Shown piece after piece: positions 35,301-42,422 of a DNA stretch of 64,000 nt. Each line of letters starts with the position of its first letter. The stretch's first letter is position 1. Source of the stretch: JAJEEA01 sp965116765. Lineage in GTDB: Bacteria; Acidobacteriota; Vicinamibacteria; Vicinamibacterales; UBA8438. The notes below the pieces were generated by a model that had not been told where the DNA came from, did no database searches, and was given only the letters and a program-made list of their open reading frames with translations. The stretch lies in the NCBI GenBank assembly GCA_965116765.1, contig OZ220718.1, forward strand, positions 1,054,001 through 1,118,000. The letters are read 5' to 3'. A program made the position numbers and the translations under genes.

Positions 35301-35655
35301 AGCGCACCTCGGTCTCGCGCACCTCCCCGCCGCGGAAGTGCCGGACGACCCACTGGTAGGGGTGGAACGGGCCGTCGCGCAGCAGCCCCGCGAACGCGTC
35401 GGGGCCGCCTCCCTCCAGCTCGACGAAGCTGCGCGCGCGGTCGTCGACGCGGAAGCTCGCGGCCTGCCGGTAGTCGGACGGCCCCCATCCGAGCTCGCCG
35501 GCGAGCCGCCGCGCCTCGGAGAGGGCCGCGGTCCGGTCCATCTCCAGGTCGAGCTCGACGATGGAGAACGCGCGCGGGAAGTTGACGACCGCGAACGCGC
35601 CGCACGCCAGGGAGACGGCGGCGAACGCCGCCCAGAAGACCGGCTTCCGGAACAT
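32338..35655 (-). CDS. Large CPBP-family intramembrane metalloprotease with duplicated extracytoplasmic domain
   Basis: An 1105-residue membrane protein. The CPBP (Rce1-like) protease core spans about 235-545, with EECLFR (423-428), FGAGH (H464) and HFAFN (H502) as metal and catalytic residues. Two similar soluble regions of about 185 residues flank it: 40-225 and 617-800, each beginning with an ALSEARRLAGELG / AVAAAREVLAGQG helix and ending with a VSGDRLTEL / IAGDEVVDT strand just before membrane helices. A further block of about eight helices follows to the C-terminus. Ordinary CPBP proteins have 200-300 residues. Its stop codon abuts the repeat array at 32340. Confidence 0.88.
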   Translation of the reverse strand: MFRKPVFWAAFAAVSLACGAFAVVNFPRAFSIVELDLEMDRTAALSEARRLAGELGWGPSDYRQAASFRVDDRARSFVELEGGGPDAFAGLLRDGPFHPYQWVVRHFRGGEVRETEVRFRPDGAPYGFRETLAEDAGGEALDADAARVIAEAGTGEPWNVALDGYAPVEASQVERPGGRIDHTFVYEHAGAQAGDGRFRLRLVVSGDRLTELTHVLQVPEAFDRRYEEMRSANEGITVAGTFVMLLVYGGGIAVGLFVLLRQRRVLWRMPLVWGVSIASAQLLAGLNQWPLMWMAYDTAVSETAFAIQQVTAQVALFVLFTGIHTLSFMAAESLSRQAFPHHLQFWRCWSGEGARSWTVLGQTAAGYLIVGVDLAFVVGFYWITIGYLGWWSPSDALVNPDSLASVLPWLTPLAAALQAGFWEECLFRAVPLAGAALIGDRLGHRRAWIAGAFVLQILVFGAGHAAYPAQPSYARVVELIVPSTIFGLLYLRFGLLPAIVVHFAFNSVLLGIPLFLSSAPGAWIDQAVYGLLFLTPLWVTLRARYRGGAWTDAPPTLRNAAWTAPAGEAPVEASPAPARAAAALPALPAVAGVGILGFGLWAYTAIGPSESPGLEVGRAEAVAAAREVLAGQGVDPGAWTETSRVFGGLGPQHRFVWSEAGDDTHRALLGDYLPGPRWRVRYARFEGDVAERAEEHVVWIASDGAPGRREHRLAEGTPGAALSEEDARALARDALVRRGRAPDLAEVSAESASRPARTDWTFTFRDEAVPDLAGGEARVAVEIAGDEVVDTGFYVFLPEAWRRADDQRRATLQIAGVASTIVLGLLLVAGAVLAVVRMTRKAFDLRLGLAIAGLSLPVAVVDLANDWPVLMHGLSTAQPLPLQVGILVVGGLIGAGVTALLFGLLAGARPMTAEESAAEDRRSAVVTGLALGLGVLGALAVAEALPARGLPPWTAHDPASSFFPWLAAAVAPLQTYLVLALAAMLVVTLANRLTAHWTRRKAGVGAALVLTGALLAPGTTPDDLASWAVVGLLAGGLLLAAYVRVLRDRPALAVLAAAAMTVPGVLDRGLDQAYAGALPGAVLGAALVCGVAWLWFARLATARRA

Positions 35656-35770
35656 GGCTGGACCTCCTGCCGAGTCAGGACGGCGATCGTCGTGAACAGC
35701 GCCGGCTACGGCCCGCGGTGGCCCCTCTTCGGCGGTCTCCCGCGTCCGACCGGTGACAGGGTGGTTCCCG

Positions 35771-37057
35771 TCACCGTTCTCGCCGTCGCCTGCGGCCGCC
35801 GACCCGCCTTCGCAGCCGGCGCGCGGCCTCGTACATTCTGTATCCGCAGCGGGACAACGTCGAGACGAAACGATCGGCAGCGAGAAGCCCGGCGGCGGCG
35901 GGGAGGAACTCTCCCGCCTCGAGGTCCTCGACCGCGGCGAGCGTCCGCCCCAACCCCGACTGCACGAGGTCGCGGAGTCGGCGGTCTTCGAGATCGAGGC
36001 CGCCGGCCCCGAGCACCAGCGGCACGAGGACGCCGAGCATGTTCCGGCGGTAGCCGCGCCAGCAGTCGTCGAACGTGAAGCCCTCGGCGCCGAGCCGGCA
36101 CACGATGTCGTGGTACTCCCCGAGCGCCTCGCGTTCGATGCGGCGGCGATCGTCGGTGGCGACGTTGGCCCCCAGGAAGTACGCCACGTCGTAGAGGCCG
36201 GCGCCCAGCCCGCAGCCCTGCCAGTCGATCACCGCGAAGTCGTCTCCGGCCTCGCCGCGGGCGCCGGCGCCGGCACCGGCGCTCGCCCCGGCGCCGGCGT
36301 CGTCACCGGCTCGGAAGAACATGTTCTCTCCCCGGTAGTCGCCGTGGACGAAGGTCCGGGGCCCCGCCGCCACCGCCGCGAAATGCGCCCCGATCCTCGG
36401 CCCCAGCGCCTCGACCAGCCGGCGCGTCTCCCCCGAGAAACAGTCGCCGAAGCGTTCCAGCACCGCCGGCAGGCACACCAGGTAGGCGATCTGCAGGAAG
36501 CGGGCGTACTTCGGACCGAGGACGTCGGGGAAGCCCGAGAGGGCCGGGTGATCGACCTCGCCCCAGAACTGCCCGTGCAACCCGGCGATCTCGCGCACGG
36601 CGCGTCTCGCCCGTCCCGCCTCGACGCCGGCGAGCCCGGCCGGCACCTCGAGATCGAGGTCGCGCAGGTCCTCGAGCACCAGGACGAACCGGTGAGTGTG
36701 CTCATCGAAGTCGCCGTACAGGAGGGCCGGTGACCGGATGCGCGCCTGCGGCGCGAGGCGGCGGTAGAACCGGCACTCGCGCTCGTGCATCGACAGCCAC
36801 CGGGCGAACCGGAACGCCGTCGGGTGGGCGGTGGGCAGCTTGACGATGACGCTGGCCGGCGCCGCGACGGGGCCGCCGTCGGTGGTCAGACGACAGCGCA
36901 GGAGCCGGCCGAACGCATTGGTCGCCGACCCGAGGTCCTCGACCGAGACGTCCCTGATGGTCGGCAGGCCCGACGCGCCGCCCGCGGCCAGCGCCTGCCG
37001 CATCCACTCCGCGGTAATCTCGTCCGCGCTTTCGCAGAGCGCCGGACGGGTCGCCAT
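35771..37057 (-). CDS. APH/CHK-type small-molecule kinase
   Basis: A 428-residue protein of the protein-kinase-like aminoglycoside phosphotransferase/ecdysteroid-kinase superfamily. It has the nucleotide-binding IVKLPTAHPT, the catalytic HGDYRGEN (238-245) and the metal-binding DWQGCG (278-283). Family members phosphorylate diverse hydroxyl-bearing small molecules; substrate is unknown, and antibiotic resistance should not be assumed. A repetitive GAGASAGAGAGARG insertion (254-267) between the two motifs is unusual. The ATG at 37057 (MATRPALCES) is chosen by conservation. A CGGTGAC/GTCACCG hairpin overlaps its stop codon. Confidence 0.82.
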   Translation of the reverse strand: MATRPALCESADEITAEWMRQALAAGGASGLPTIRDVSVEDLGSATNAFGRLLRCRLTTDGGPVAAPASVIVKLPTAHPTAFRFARWLSMHERECRFYRRLAPQARIRSPALLYGDFDEHTHRFVLVLEDLRDLDLEVPAGLAGVEAGRARRAVREIAGLHGQFWGEVDHPALSGFPDVLGPKYARFLQIAYLVCLPAVLERFGDCFSGETRRLVEALGPRIGAHFAAVAAGPRTFVHGDYRGENMFFRAGDDAGAGASAGAGAGARGEAGDDFAVIDWQGCGLGAGLYDVAYFLGANVATDDRRRIEREALGEYHDIVCRLGAEGFTFDDCWRGYRRNMLGVLVPLVLGAGGLDLEDRRLRDLVQSGLGRTLAAVEDLEAGEFLPAAAGLLAADRFVSTLSRCGYRMYEAARRLRRRVGGRRRRRER

Positions 37058-37133
37058 GGCGAAGCCTCCCGCGCGGGGTCTCCGCGCGACCGCCGGTCCC
37101 GCCGCGGCGGGACGCCTCCGCACCGCCCGGCGA

Positions 37134-37220
37134 TGGCCCGCCCGGCGTCGCCCATGGCTCCGCGGGGCGCCCAGCCGACCCTGCCGGGCGTCTGCACCAT
37201 TCTACGGCGCAGACTCCCGG
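37134..37220 (-). repeat. Dispersed hairpin repeat, one unit
   Basis: Reads GCCCGCCCGGCGTCGCC, GGGCGCCCAG, then CCGGGCGTCTGC and GCAGACTCCCGG around CATTCTACGG. Eleven of twelve stem positions pair. This is the only copy seen upstream of genes on both sides. Confidence 0.85.
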
Positions 37221-37369
37221 CGTGCTCCGAGGCAGGCCGAGGAGGTCGTGACACGGCTGTCGACGTCGACATGGTTGTCACGGATCGGTCGCCGATACGT
37301 GTCGCACGGCTTCCCCTGGCGGGTACCGGCCGGCACCGGTCTCGACGGAGCCGCGCCGTGAAACGGGCG

Positions 37370-37378
37370 TGCCATAAT
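37370..37378 (+). promoter_or_regulatory. Extended -10 upstream of the metallo-hydrolase gene
   Basis: TGCCATAAT, an extended -10 with five of six core bases, 60 bp before the ATG at 37438. No clear -35. An AGAGAGG ribosome site lies about 8 bp before the ATG. Confidence 0.42.
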
Positions 37379-37437
37379 GGGCCATCCGCGACCGGGAGCC
37401 CGTCGGCGCGGGCTGCCACCTTCAGAGAGGCATCGCC

Positions 37438-38505
37438 ATGCTGCACATGAGACCGCTTCCCGCCTCGCCGAGCGCCGGCCGCCTCGCGGCCCTCGCGGTT
37501 GCCATGCTCGTCGCCCCGGCCCCGGCCGGTCTCGCCCAGGAGCCGGCGTCGGACAGCCTCGACATCTACTGGATCGACGTCGAGGGCGGCGCCGCGACCC
37601 TGGTGGTCACCCCCGCCCGGGAGTCGGTGCTGATGGATACGGGCTGGCCGCGGGCCGACGCCCGCGACGCGCTGCGCATTCAGGCCGCCATGGCCGACGC
37701 GGGCATCGACCGCATCGACTACATGCTCTTCTCGCACTTCCACGGCGACCACGTGGGCGGCCTGCCCGCGCTCGCCGAGCGGGTCCCCATCGGCCGGATC
37801 GTCGACCACGGCGACAGCGTGGAGCTCGACCGACCGCGCGGCCGGGCCCTGTGGGACGAGTACATCGGCCTCGCCGCCGACCGGCGCCGCTCGGTCGCCC
37901 CCGGCGACAAGCTGCCCCTCGAACGCATCGAGCTCACCTTCGTGGCGTCGCACCGCGAGCTCGTCGACACCCTCGAGCCGCAGATGCCCAACCCGCTGTG
38001 CGACGGCGTCACGCCCCCCGACCCCGACATGGGCGAGAACGGACACAGCCTGGGCTACCTCCTCTCGCTCGGGGCATTCCAGTTCCTCAATCTGGGCGAC
38101 CTGACCCCCGACCGCGAGCACGCGCTGGCGTGCCCGGAGAACCGGCTGGGCGTCGTCGACCTGTGGCAGGTGCCCCACCACGGCGGCTACGGGGCCATCC
38201 GCCCCGAGCTCGCGGCGGTGCTCCAGCCCACGGTGGCCGTCGTCAACAACGGCCCCCGCAAGGGGGGCACGCCGGACTCGCTGGCCGTCATCCAGGGCAC
38301 GGCGGAGGTCGGCGACGTCTGGCAGTCGCACCGCACCCTGACCGACGACGCCGCCAACAACACGGAAGAGGCGCTCATCGCCAACCTGACGGAGGAGGAC
38401 GACTGCGAGGGACACTGGATCAAGGCGACGGTGGCCCCCGACGGCCGGAGCTGGTCGATGACCAACGGCCGGACGGGCTACAGCCGGACCTATCAGTCCC
38501 GCTAG
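37438..38505 (+). CDS. Secreted metallo-beta-lactamase-fold hydrolase (ComEC-like)
   Basis: A 355-residue protein with a signal peptide (LAALAVAMLVAPAPAGLAQ) and an MBL domain of the ComEC/Rec2 C-terminal type: YWIDVEGGAATLVVTP, MDTGW, the metal motif HFHGDH (100-105), NLGDL and PHHGGYG. Such exported MBL proteins may cleave nucleic acids or phosphodiesters; the substrate is unknown. The stop codon TAG at 38503-38505 overlaps the start of a hairpin repeat. Confidence 0.85.
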   Translation: MLHMRPLPASPSAGRLAALAVAMLVAPAPAGLAQEPASDSLDIYWIDVEGGAATLVVTPARESVLMDTGWPRADARDALRIQAAMADAGIDRIDYMLFSHFHGDHVGGLPALAERVPIGRIVDHGDSVELDRPRGRALWDEYIGLAADRRRSVAPGDKLPLERIELTFVASHRELVDTLEPQMPNPLCDGVTPPDPDMGENGHSLGYLLSLGAFQFLNLGDLTPDREHALACPENRLGVVDLWQVPHHGGYGAIRPELAAVLQPTVAVVNNGPRKGGTPDSLAVIQGTAEVGDVWQSHRTLTDDAANNTEEALIANLTEEDDCEGHWIKATVAPDGRSWSMTNGRTGYSRTYQSR

Positions 38506-38563
38506 CCCGCCCATCGTCGCCTTCGGCTCCGCTGGGCGCCCGACCAACCCTGCCAGGAGTCTG
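38502..38563 (-). repeat. Dispersed hairpin repeat, truncated unit
   Basis: Begins at the stop codon of the metallo-hydrolase gene (CTAGCCCGCCCATCGTCGCC), continues through TGGGCGCCC and ends after AGGAGTCTGC; the second hairpin arm is missing. It lies between converging genes, and the same CTAGCCCGCCC junction is seen at the CPBP stop. Confidence 0.85.
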
Positions 38564-38577
38564 CCAGTCCCTGATTC

Positions 38578-38892
38578 CTAATCCCCGAGATCGATCTCGA
38601 TGGCGCCGTCCCGGACCCGGAGCGGATAGGGCCGCAGCCGGCCGCCGGCGGGCGGGGTGAGGGGCGCGCCGTCGGCGACGCGGAACTGGGCGCCGTGCCA
38701 CAGGCAGGTCACCACGCCGTTCTCGTAGGTGCCCTGCGTGAGGGGCCCGCCGACGTGCGTGCAGTAGTCGTCGTAGGCGAGGAGGGCGCCGTTCTCGTTG
38801 AACACCGCCACCTTCCGGTCGGCGAGCCGCATGCAGCGAACCTTGCCCGGCGGCACGTCGGCAGCGTCTCCGATGCGCACCCAGTCTCCCAT
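38578..38892 (-). CDS. Rieske-type [2Fe-2S] ferredoxin
   Basis: A 104-residue soluble Rieske protein with C44-T-H46 and C63-L-W-H66 in YCTHVGG and CLWHGAQF, the cluster ligands. It resembles the small ferredoxins of dioxygenase systems or nitrite reductase small subunits. It starts 8 bp after the alanine dehydrogenase stop, so the two are probably co-transcribed; no oxygenase is nearby, so its electron partner is unknown. Confidence 0.9.
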   Translation of the reverse strand: MGDWVRIGDAADVPPGKVRCMRLADRKVAVFNENGALLAYDDYCTHVGGPLTQGTYENGVVTCLWHGAQFRVADGAPLTPPAGGRLRPYPLRVRDGAIEIDLGD

Positions 38893-38900
38893 CGGGCTCC

Positions 38901-40019
38901 TCACCCTCCCCCGGTCACCGCGTCGAGCGGCACGCATTCGAGGCCGTGGGCCCCGGCGACGGCGGGATGCGTGACCTGCCCGTCGACGACGTTCACCCCA
39001 CCGGCGAGGACCGGGTCGCGGGCCGCCTCGCGCCAGCCGCGGTCGGCGATGTCGAGGGCGTAGGCCATCGTGGCGTTGGTCAGGGCGTAGGTCGAGGTGT
39101 GCGGCACCGCCCCCGGCATGTTCGACACGCAGTAGTGCACGACGCCGTGCTCGACGAAGCGCGGCTCGTGGTGGGTGGTGGGGCGGCTCGTCTCGGCCCC
39201 GCCGCCCTGGTCGACGGCGACGTCGACGAGGGCCGAGCCGTCCTCCATCTGCTCGAGGTGCCGGCGGGTGACGAGCCGCGGGGTGCGGGCGCCGGGAATG
39301 AGCACCGCGCAGATCACGAGGTCGGCGTCGCACACCGCCCCCTCGATGTTCGCGGCGTTCGACATGAGGGTGGTCACGTGCCCCTGCACGACGTCGCGCA
39401 CGTAGGCGAGGCGCAGGGGGTTGATGTCGATGATGGTGACGTCGGCCCCGAAGCCGACGCCGACCACGCACGCGTTCAGCCCCACGACCCCGGCTCCGAG
39501 GATGGTGACGCGCCCCCGGCGCACGCCGGAGACCCCGGGCAGCAGGATGCCCTTGCCGCCCGCGATCCGCTCGAGCGACGCCGCGCCGGCCTGGACCGCG
39601 AGGCGCCCCGCGACCTCGGACATGGGCACGAGCAGCGGCAGGGTCCCGTCGGCGAGCTGCACCGTCTCGTAGGCGATGCCCACCACCCGCCGCTCCAGGA
39701 GACGCTCGGTCAACGCCCTCGAGGCCGCGAGGTGCAGATAGGTGAAGAGCACCTGCCCCGGCCGCATCGCGTCGAACTCGGGACCGAGCGGCTCCTTGAC
39801 CTTGAGCACCAGCTCGGCCCGGTCCCAGACCTCCGCCGCGTCCTCGACGACGGCGGCTCCGGCGCCGGCATAGGCGGCGTCGGGAATGGCGCTGCCCCGC
39901 CCCGCCCCGGCCTGCACGAGCACCTCGTGACCGTGCCCGCGGAACGCGGCCACCCCGGCCGGCGTGATCGCGACGCGGCTCTCGTCGGGCTTGATCTCCG
40001 TCGGAACGCCTATGCGCAT
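38901..40019 (-). CDS. ald: Alanine dehydrogenase
   Basis: Catalyses NAD-dependent oxidative deamination of L-alanine to pyruvate and ammonia. The 372-residue product starts MRIGVPTEIKPDESRVAITP, has the KVKEPLGPEF region, the NAD motif TILGAGVVGLNA and the HVSNMPGAVPHT-like segment (YCVSNMPGAVPHTST). Length is typical. It diverges from the lactate permease gene; both feed or use pyruvate-level carbon. Confidence 0.95.
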   Translation of the reverse strand: MRIGVPTEIKPDESRVAITPAGVAAFRGHGHEVLVQAGAGRGSAIPDAAYAGAGAAVVEDAAEVWDRAELVLKVKEPLGPEFDAMRPGQVLFTYLHLAASRALTERLLERRVVGIAYETVQLADGTLPLLVPMSEVAGRLAVQAGAASLERIAGGKGILLPGVSGVRRGRVTILGAGVVGLNACVVGVGFGADVTIIDINPLRLAYVRDVVQGHVTTLMSNAANIEGAVCDADLVICAVLIPGARTPRLVTRRHLEQMEDGSALVDVAVDQGGGAETSRPTTHHEPRFVEHGVVHYCVSNMPGAVPHTSTYALTNATMAYALDIADRGWREAARDPVLAGGVNVVDGQVTHPAVAGAHGLECVPLDAVTGGG

Positions 40020-40110
40020 GTACGCGACTCCACTGTTACGTATTATGACGCGGCGCGCGCGGCGCCGGGTTCAAGGCGCGGCGTTCGTCGCGCAACCCTG
40101 CGGGGTGCGC

Positions 40111-40116
40111 TACAAT
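40111..40116 (+). promoter_or_regulatory. Candidate -10 of the lactate permease gene
   Basis: TACAAT, five of six consensus bases, 68 bp before the ATG at 40185 in the 165-bp divergent region. A minus-strand CATAAT (40042-40047) could serve ald. Neither has a good -35. Confidence 0.35.
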
Positions 40117-40184
40117 GGCGCGCCGGTGCGCCGTGCCACCCGGGTTCGGCGCCCCGCGCTTCTGAAGCTGAAGGGAGAGCCTAG

Positions 40185-41990
40185 ATGGGCACGATGACGT
40201 TGGCCGTCCTGTCCCTGTTGCCGATTGCGACCGTTGCCGTCTTTCTGGTCATCCTGCGCTGGCCGGCCAGCCGCGCCATGCCCCTGACCTACGCGGTGGC
40301 GGCGGCCCTGGCCCTGTTCGTCTGGCAGGTGCCGGGCATGCAGGTGGCGGCGGCGACCATCAACGGTCTGGTCATCGCCCTCACCCTGCTCTACATCATC
40401 TTCGGGGCCATCCTCCTGCTCAACACGCTGCGGGCGAGCGGGGCCATCAACGTCATCCGGCGCGGGTTCACCGACGTCAGCCGCGACCGGCGGGTGCAGG
40501 TCATCATCGTCGCGTGGCTCTTCGGCTCGTTCATCGAGGGCTCGGCCGGCTTCGGCACCCCGGCCGCGGTGGCCGTGCCCCTGCTCGTGGGGCTCGGGTT
40601 CCCGGGCATGGCCGCGGTCATGGCGGGGATGATCATCCAGAGCACCCCGGTCAGCTTCGGCGCCGCCGGCACCCCGATTCTCGTCGGCGTCAACACCGGG
40701 CTCTCGGCCGACCCCGCCCTCGTCGCCTACGGGATGGAGCGCGTGGGCGGCGAGTGGAACGACTTCCTGCGCTTCGTCGGCTTCCGGGTGGCGGTGCTGC
40801 ACGCCGTCGCCGGCACCCTCGTGCCCCTCATCCTGGTGTCGTTCATGACCCGCTTCTTCGGCGAGCGCAAGTCGTTCGCGGAGGGGCTGCAGGTCTGGAA
40901 GTTCGCGTTGTTCGCGGCGCTGTCGATGACCATCCCCTACATCATCGCCGGCTACTTCCTCGGGCCCGAGTTCCCGGCCCTGATCGGGAGCCTGGTCGGT
41001 CTCCTCGTCGTCGTGCTGGCGGCGCGTCGCGGGTTCCTGGTGCCGAAGCCGGAAGACGCCTGGGACTTCGGCGACAAGTCGCGTTGGCCGTCCGAGTGGA
41101 CCGGCTCGATCGAGATCAAGGACGACGCGGGCAACGGCGCGCCCATGAGCCTGCTGCGCGCCTGGGTGCCCTACGTCATCGTCGCCCTGCTTCTTCTGAC
41201 ATCGCGCAACCCGTTCGACTTCCTGAGCGGGGTGCTGGGTCCGTTCCAGGCGTTCCTGCAGTCGACGTTCGCGCTGACGTGGCCGGAGATTCTCGGCACC
41301 GGCATCGACATGAACGCGGTGCAGCCGCTGTACCTGCCGGGCGGCCTGTTCATCGCCACGTCGCTCATCACGTTCCTGATTCACCGCATTCCCGGCCCCG
41401 CCTACAAGCAGGCCTGGACCACCTCGCTGCAGGTGACCGCCGCGGCGTCGATCGCCCTGGTGTTCACGGTGCCGATGGTGCAGGTGTTCATCAACACCAT
41501 GGGCGGGGCGGCCGGGTTCGAGCGGATGCCCATCGTGCTCGCCGACGGCGTGGCCTCGCTCGTCGGCGGCGCGTGGCCGATCTTCGCGCCGTTCATCGGC
41601 GGCATCGGGGCCGCGGTGGCCGGCAGCAACACCGTCAGCAACATGATGTTCTCGCAGTTCCAGTTCGGCATGGGCGAGCGCATCGCGGTCGACCCGACGT
41701 GGATCGTCGCCCTCCAGGCGGTCGGCGGCGCCGCCGGCAACATGATCTGCGTGCACAACGTGGTGGCGGCCTCGGCCGTGGTCGGGCTGCTCGGGCGCGA
41801 GGGCTCGGTCATCCGCATCACCCTGCTGCCCTTCGTCTACTACGCCCTGCTGCCGGGCTCGGTCGGCTACCTCATCGTGTCGTACGCCGACCAGGGCATC
41901 CTGAACGCGGGGACGTACATCATCGCGTTCATCGCGGCGCTGGCCATCTGGTCCATCGCCCGCTACGGGAGGCGGCCGGCCACGGCATGA
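40185..41990 (+). CDS. lctP: L-lactate permease family transporter
   Basis: A 601-residue inner-membrane permease of the LctP family, importing lactate (or glycolate) with protons. About 14 helices are visible, with the family signatures FIEGSAGFGTPAAVAVP and AGSNTVSNMMFSQFQ, and AVGGAAGNMICVHNVVAASAV near the end. No lactate dehydrogenase gene is adjacent. Its stop overlaps the ATG of a cupin gene by 4 bp, suggesting a functional link. Confidence 0.93.
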   Translation: MGTMTLAVLSLLPIATVAVFLVILRWPASRAMPLTYAVAAALALFVWQVPGMQVAAATINGLVIALTLLYIIFGAILLLNTLRASGAINVIRRGFTDVSRDRRVQVIIVAWLFGSFIEGSAGFGTPAAVAVPLLVGLGFPGMAAVMAGMIIQSTPVSFGAAGTPILVGVNTGLSADPALVAYGMERVGGEWNDFLRFVGFRVAVLHAVAGTLVPLILVSFMTRFFGERKSFAEGLQVWKFALFAALSMTIPYIIAGYFLGPEFPALIGSLVGLLVVVLAARRGFLVPKPEDAWDFGDKSRWPSEWTGSIEIKDDAGNGAPMSLLRAWVPYVIVALLLLTSRNPFDFLSGVLGPFQAFLQSTFALTWPEILGTGIDMNAVQPLYLPGGLFIATSLITFLIHRIPGPAYKQAWTTSLQVTAAASIALVFTVPMVQVFINTMGGAAGFERMPIVLADGVASLVGGAWPIFAPFIGGIGAAVAGSNTVSNMMFSQFQFGMGERIAVDPTWIVALQAVGGAAGNMICVHNVVAASAVVGLLGREGSVIRITLLPFVYYALLPGSVGYLIVSYADQGILNAGTYIIAFIAALAIWSIARYGRRPATA

Positions 41991-42373
41991 GGCTGTTCTC
42001 CCTCGCCGACATCGCCGGCGAGCCGTCGGACCCGAAGACGTTCACGGGCCGCGCCCGGCTGACCCGCATGAACGGGGTGTCGGACGCGCCCCCCGCGAAC
42101 GTCTACCGCGTCGCCTTCGAGGCCCGGGCGCGCACCCACTGGCACGCCCACAGCGGCCCGCAGCTGCTGCAGATCGTCGAGGGCACGTGCCGGTTCCAGA
42201 AGGCCGGCGAGGCGGTGCGGGAGGCCCGGCCGGGCGACCTCATCGCCGTCGCGCCGGGCGAGCGGCACTGGCACGGGGCGGGGCCCGACGGCCCCATGAC
42301 CCACGTCGCCGTCAACATCGACGCGAAGACGAGCTGGTTCGAGGCGGTCAGCGACGCCGAGTACGGCGCCTGA
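41987..42373 (+). CDS. Small cupin-domain protein
   Basis: A 128-residue single cupin. THWHAHSGPQLLQIVEGTC carries the first metal-binding motif (two histidines) and PGDLIAVAPGERHWHGAG the second. It resembles small cupins of carboxymuconolactone-type enzymes that act on hydroxy-acids or quinols, but the substrate is unknown. It is translationally coupled to the lactate permease gene and is followed after 49 bp by the M14 peptidase gene. Confidence 0.85.
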   Translation: MRLFSLADIAGEPSDPKTFTGRARLTRMNGVSDAPPANVYRVAFEARARTHWHAHSGPQLLQIVEGTCRFQKAGEAVREARPGDLIAVAPGERHWHGAGPDGPMTHVAVNIDAKTSWFEAVSDAEYGA

Positions 42374-42422
42374 CCGCCCGATCGACGTCCCGCCCTGACG
42401 CCGGAGACTTTCCGGGGGAAAG

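Larger units (their letters stand above)
37058..37437. other. 380-bp divergent intergenic region
   Basis: Separates the kinase gene (minus) from the metallo-hydrolase gene (plus). It holds one hairpin repeat unit (37134-37220) and an extended -10 for the plus-strand gene. The stretch 37221-37369 has no visible gene or structure. Confidence 0.55.

Noticed and set aside
31240..36078. A 1612-codon open frame opposite the LRR and CPBP genes
   Set aside because: Low-complexity Arg/Pro/Gly/His composition without domains; in GC-rich DNA the frames opposite real genes stay open. The minus-strand genes here have clear motifs.
35771..37057. Aminoglycoside resistance gene
   Set aside because: The APH-like fold is shared by many small-molecule kinases, and the sequence looks closer to the CHK/ecdysteroid-kinase branch; there is no resistance context.
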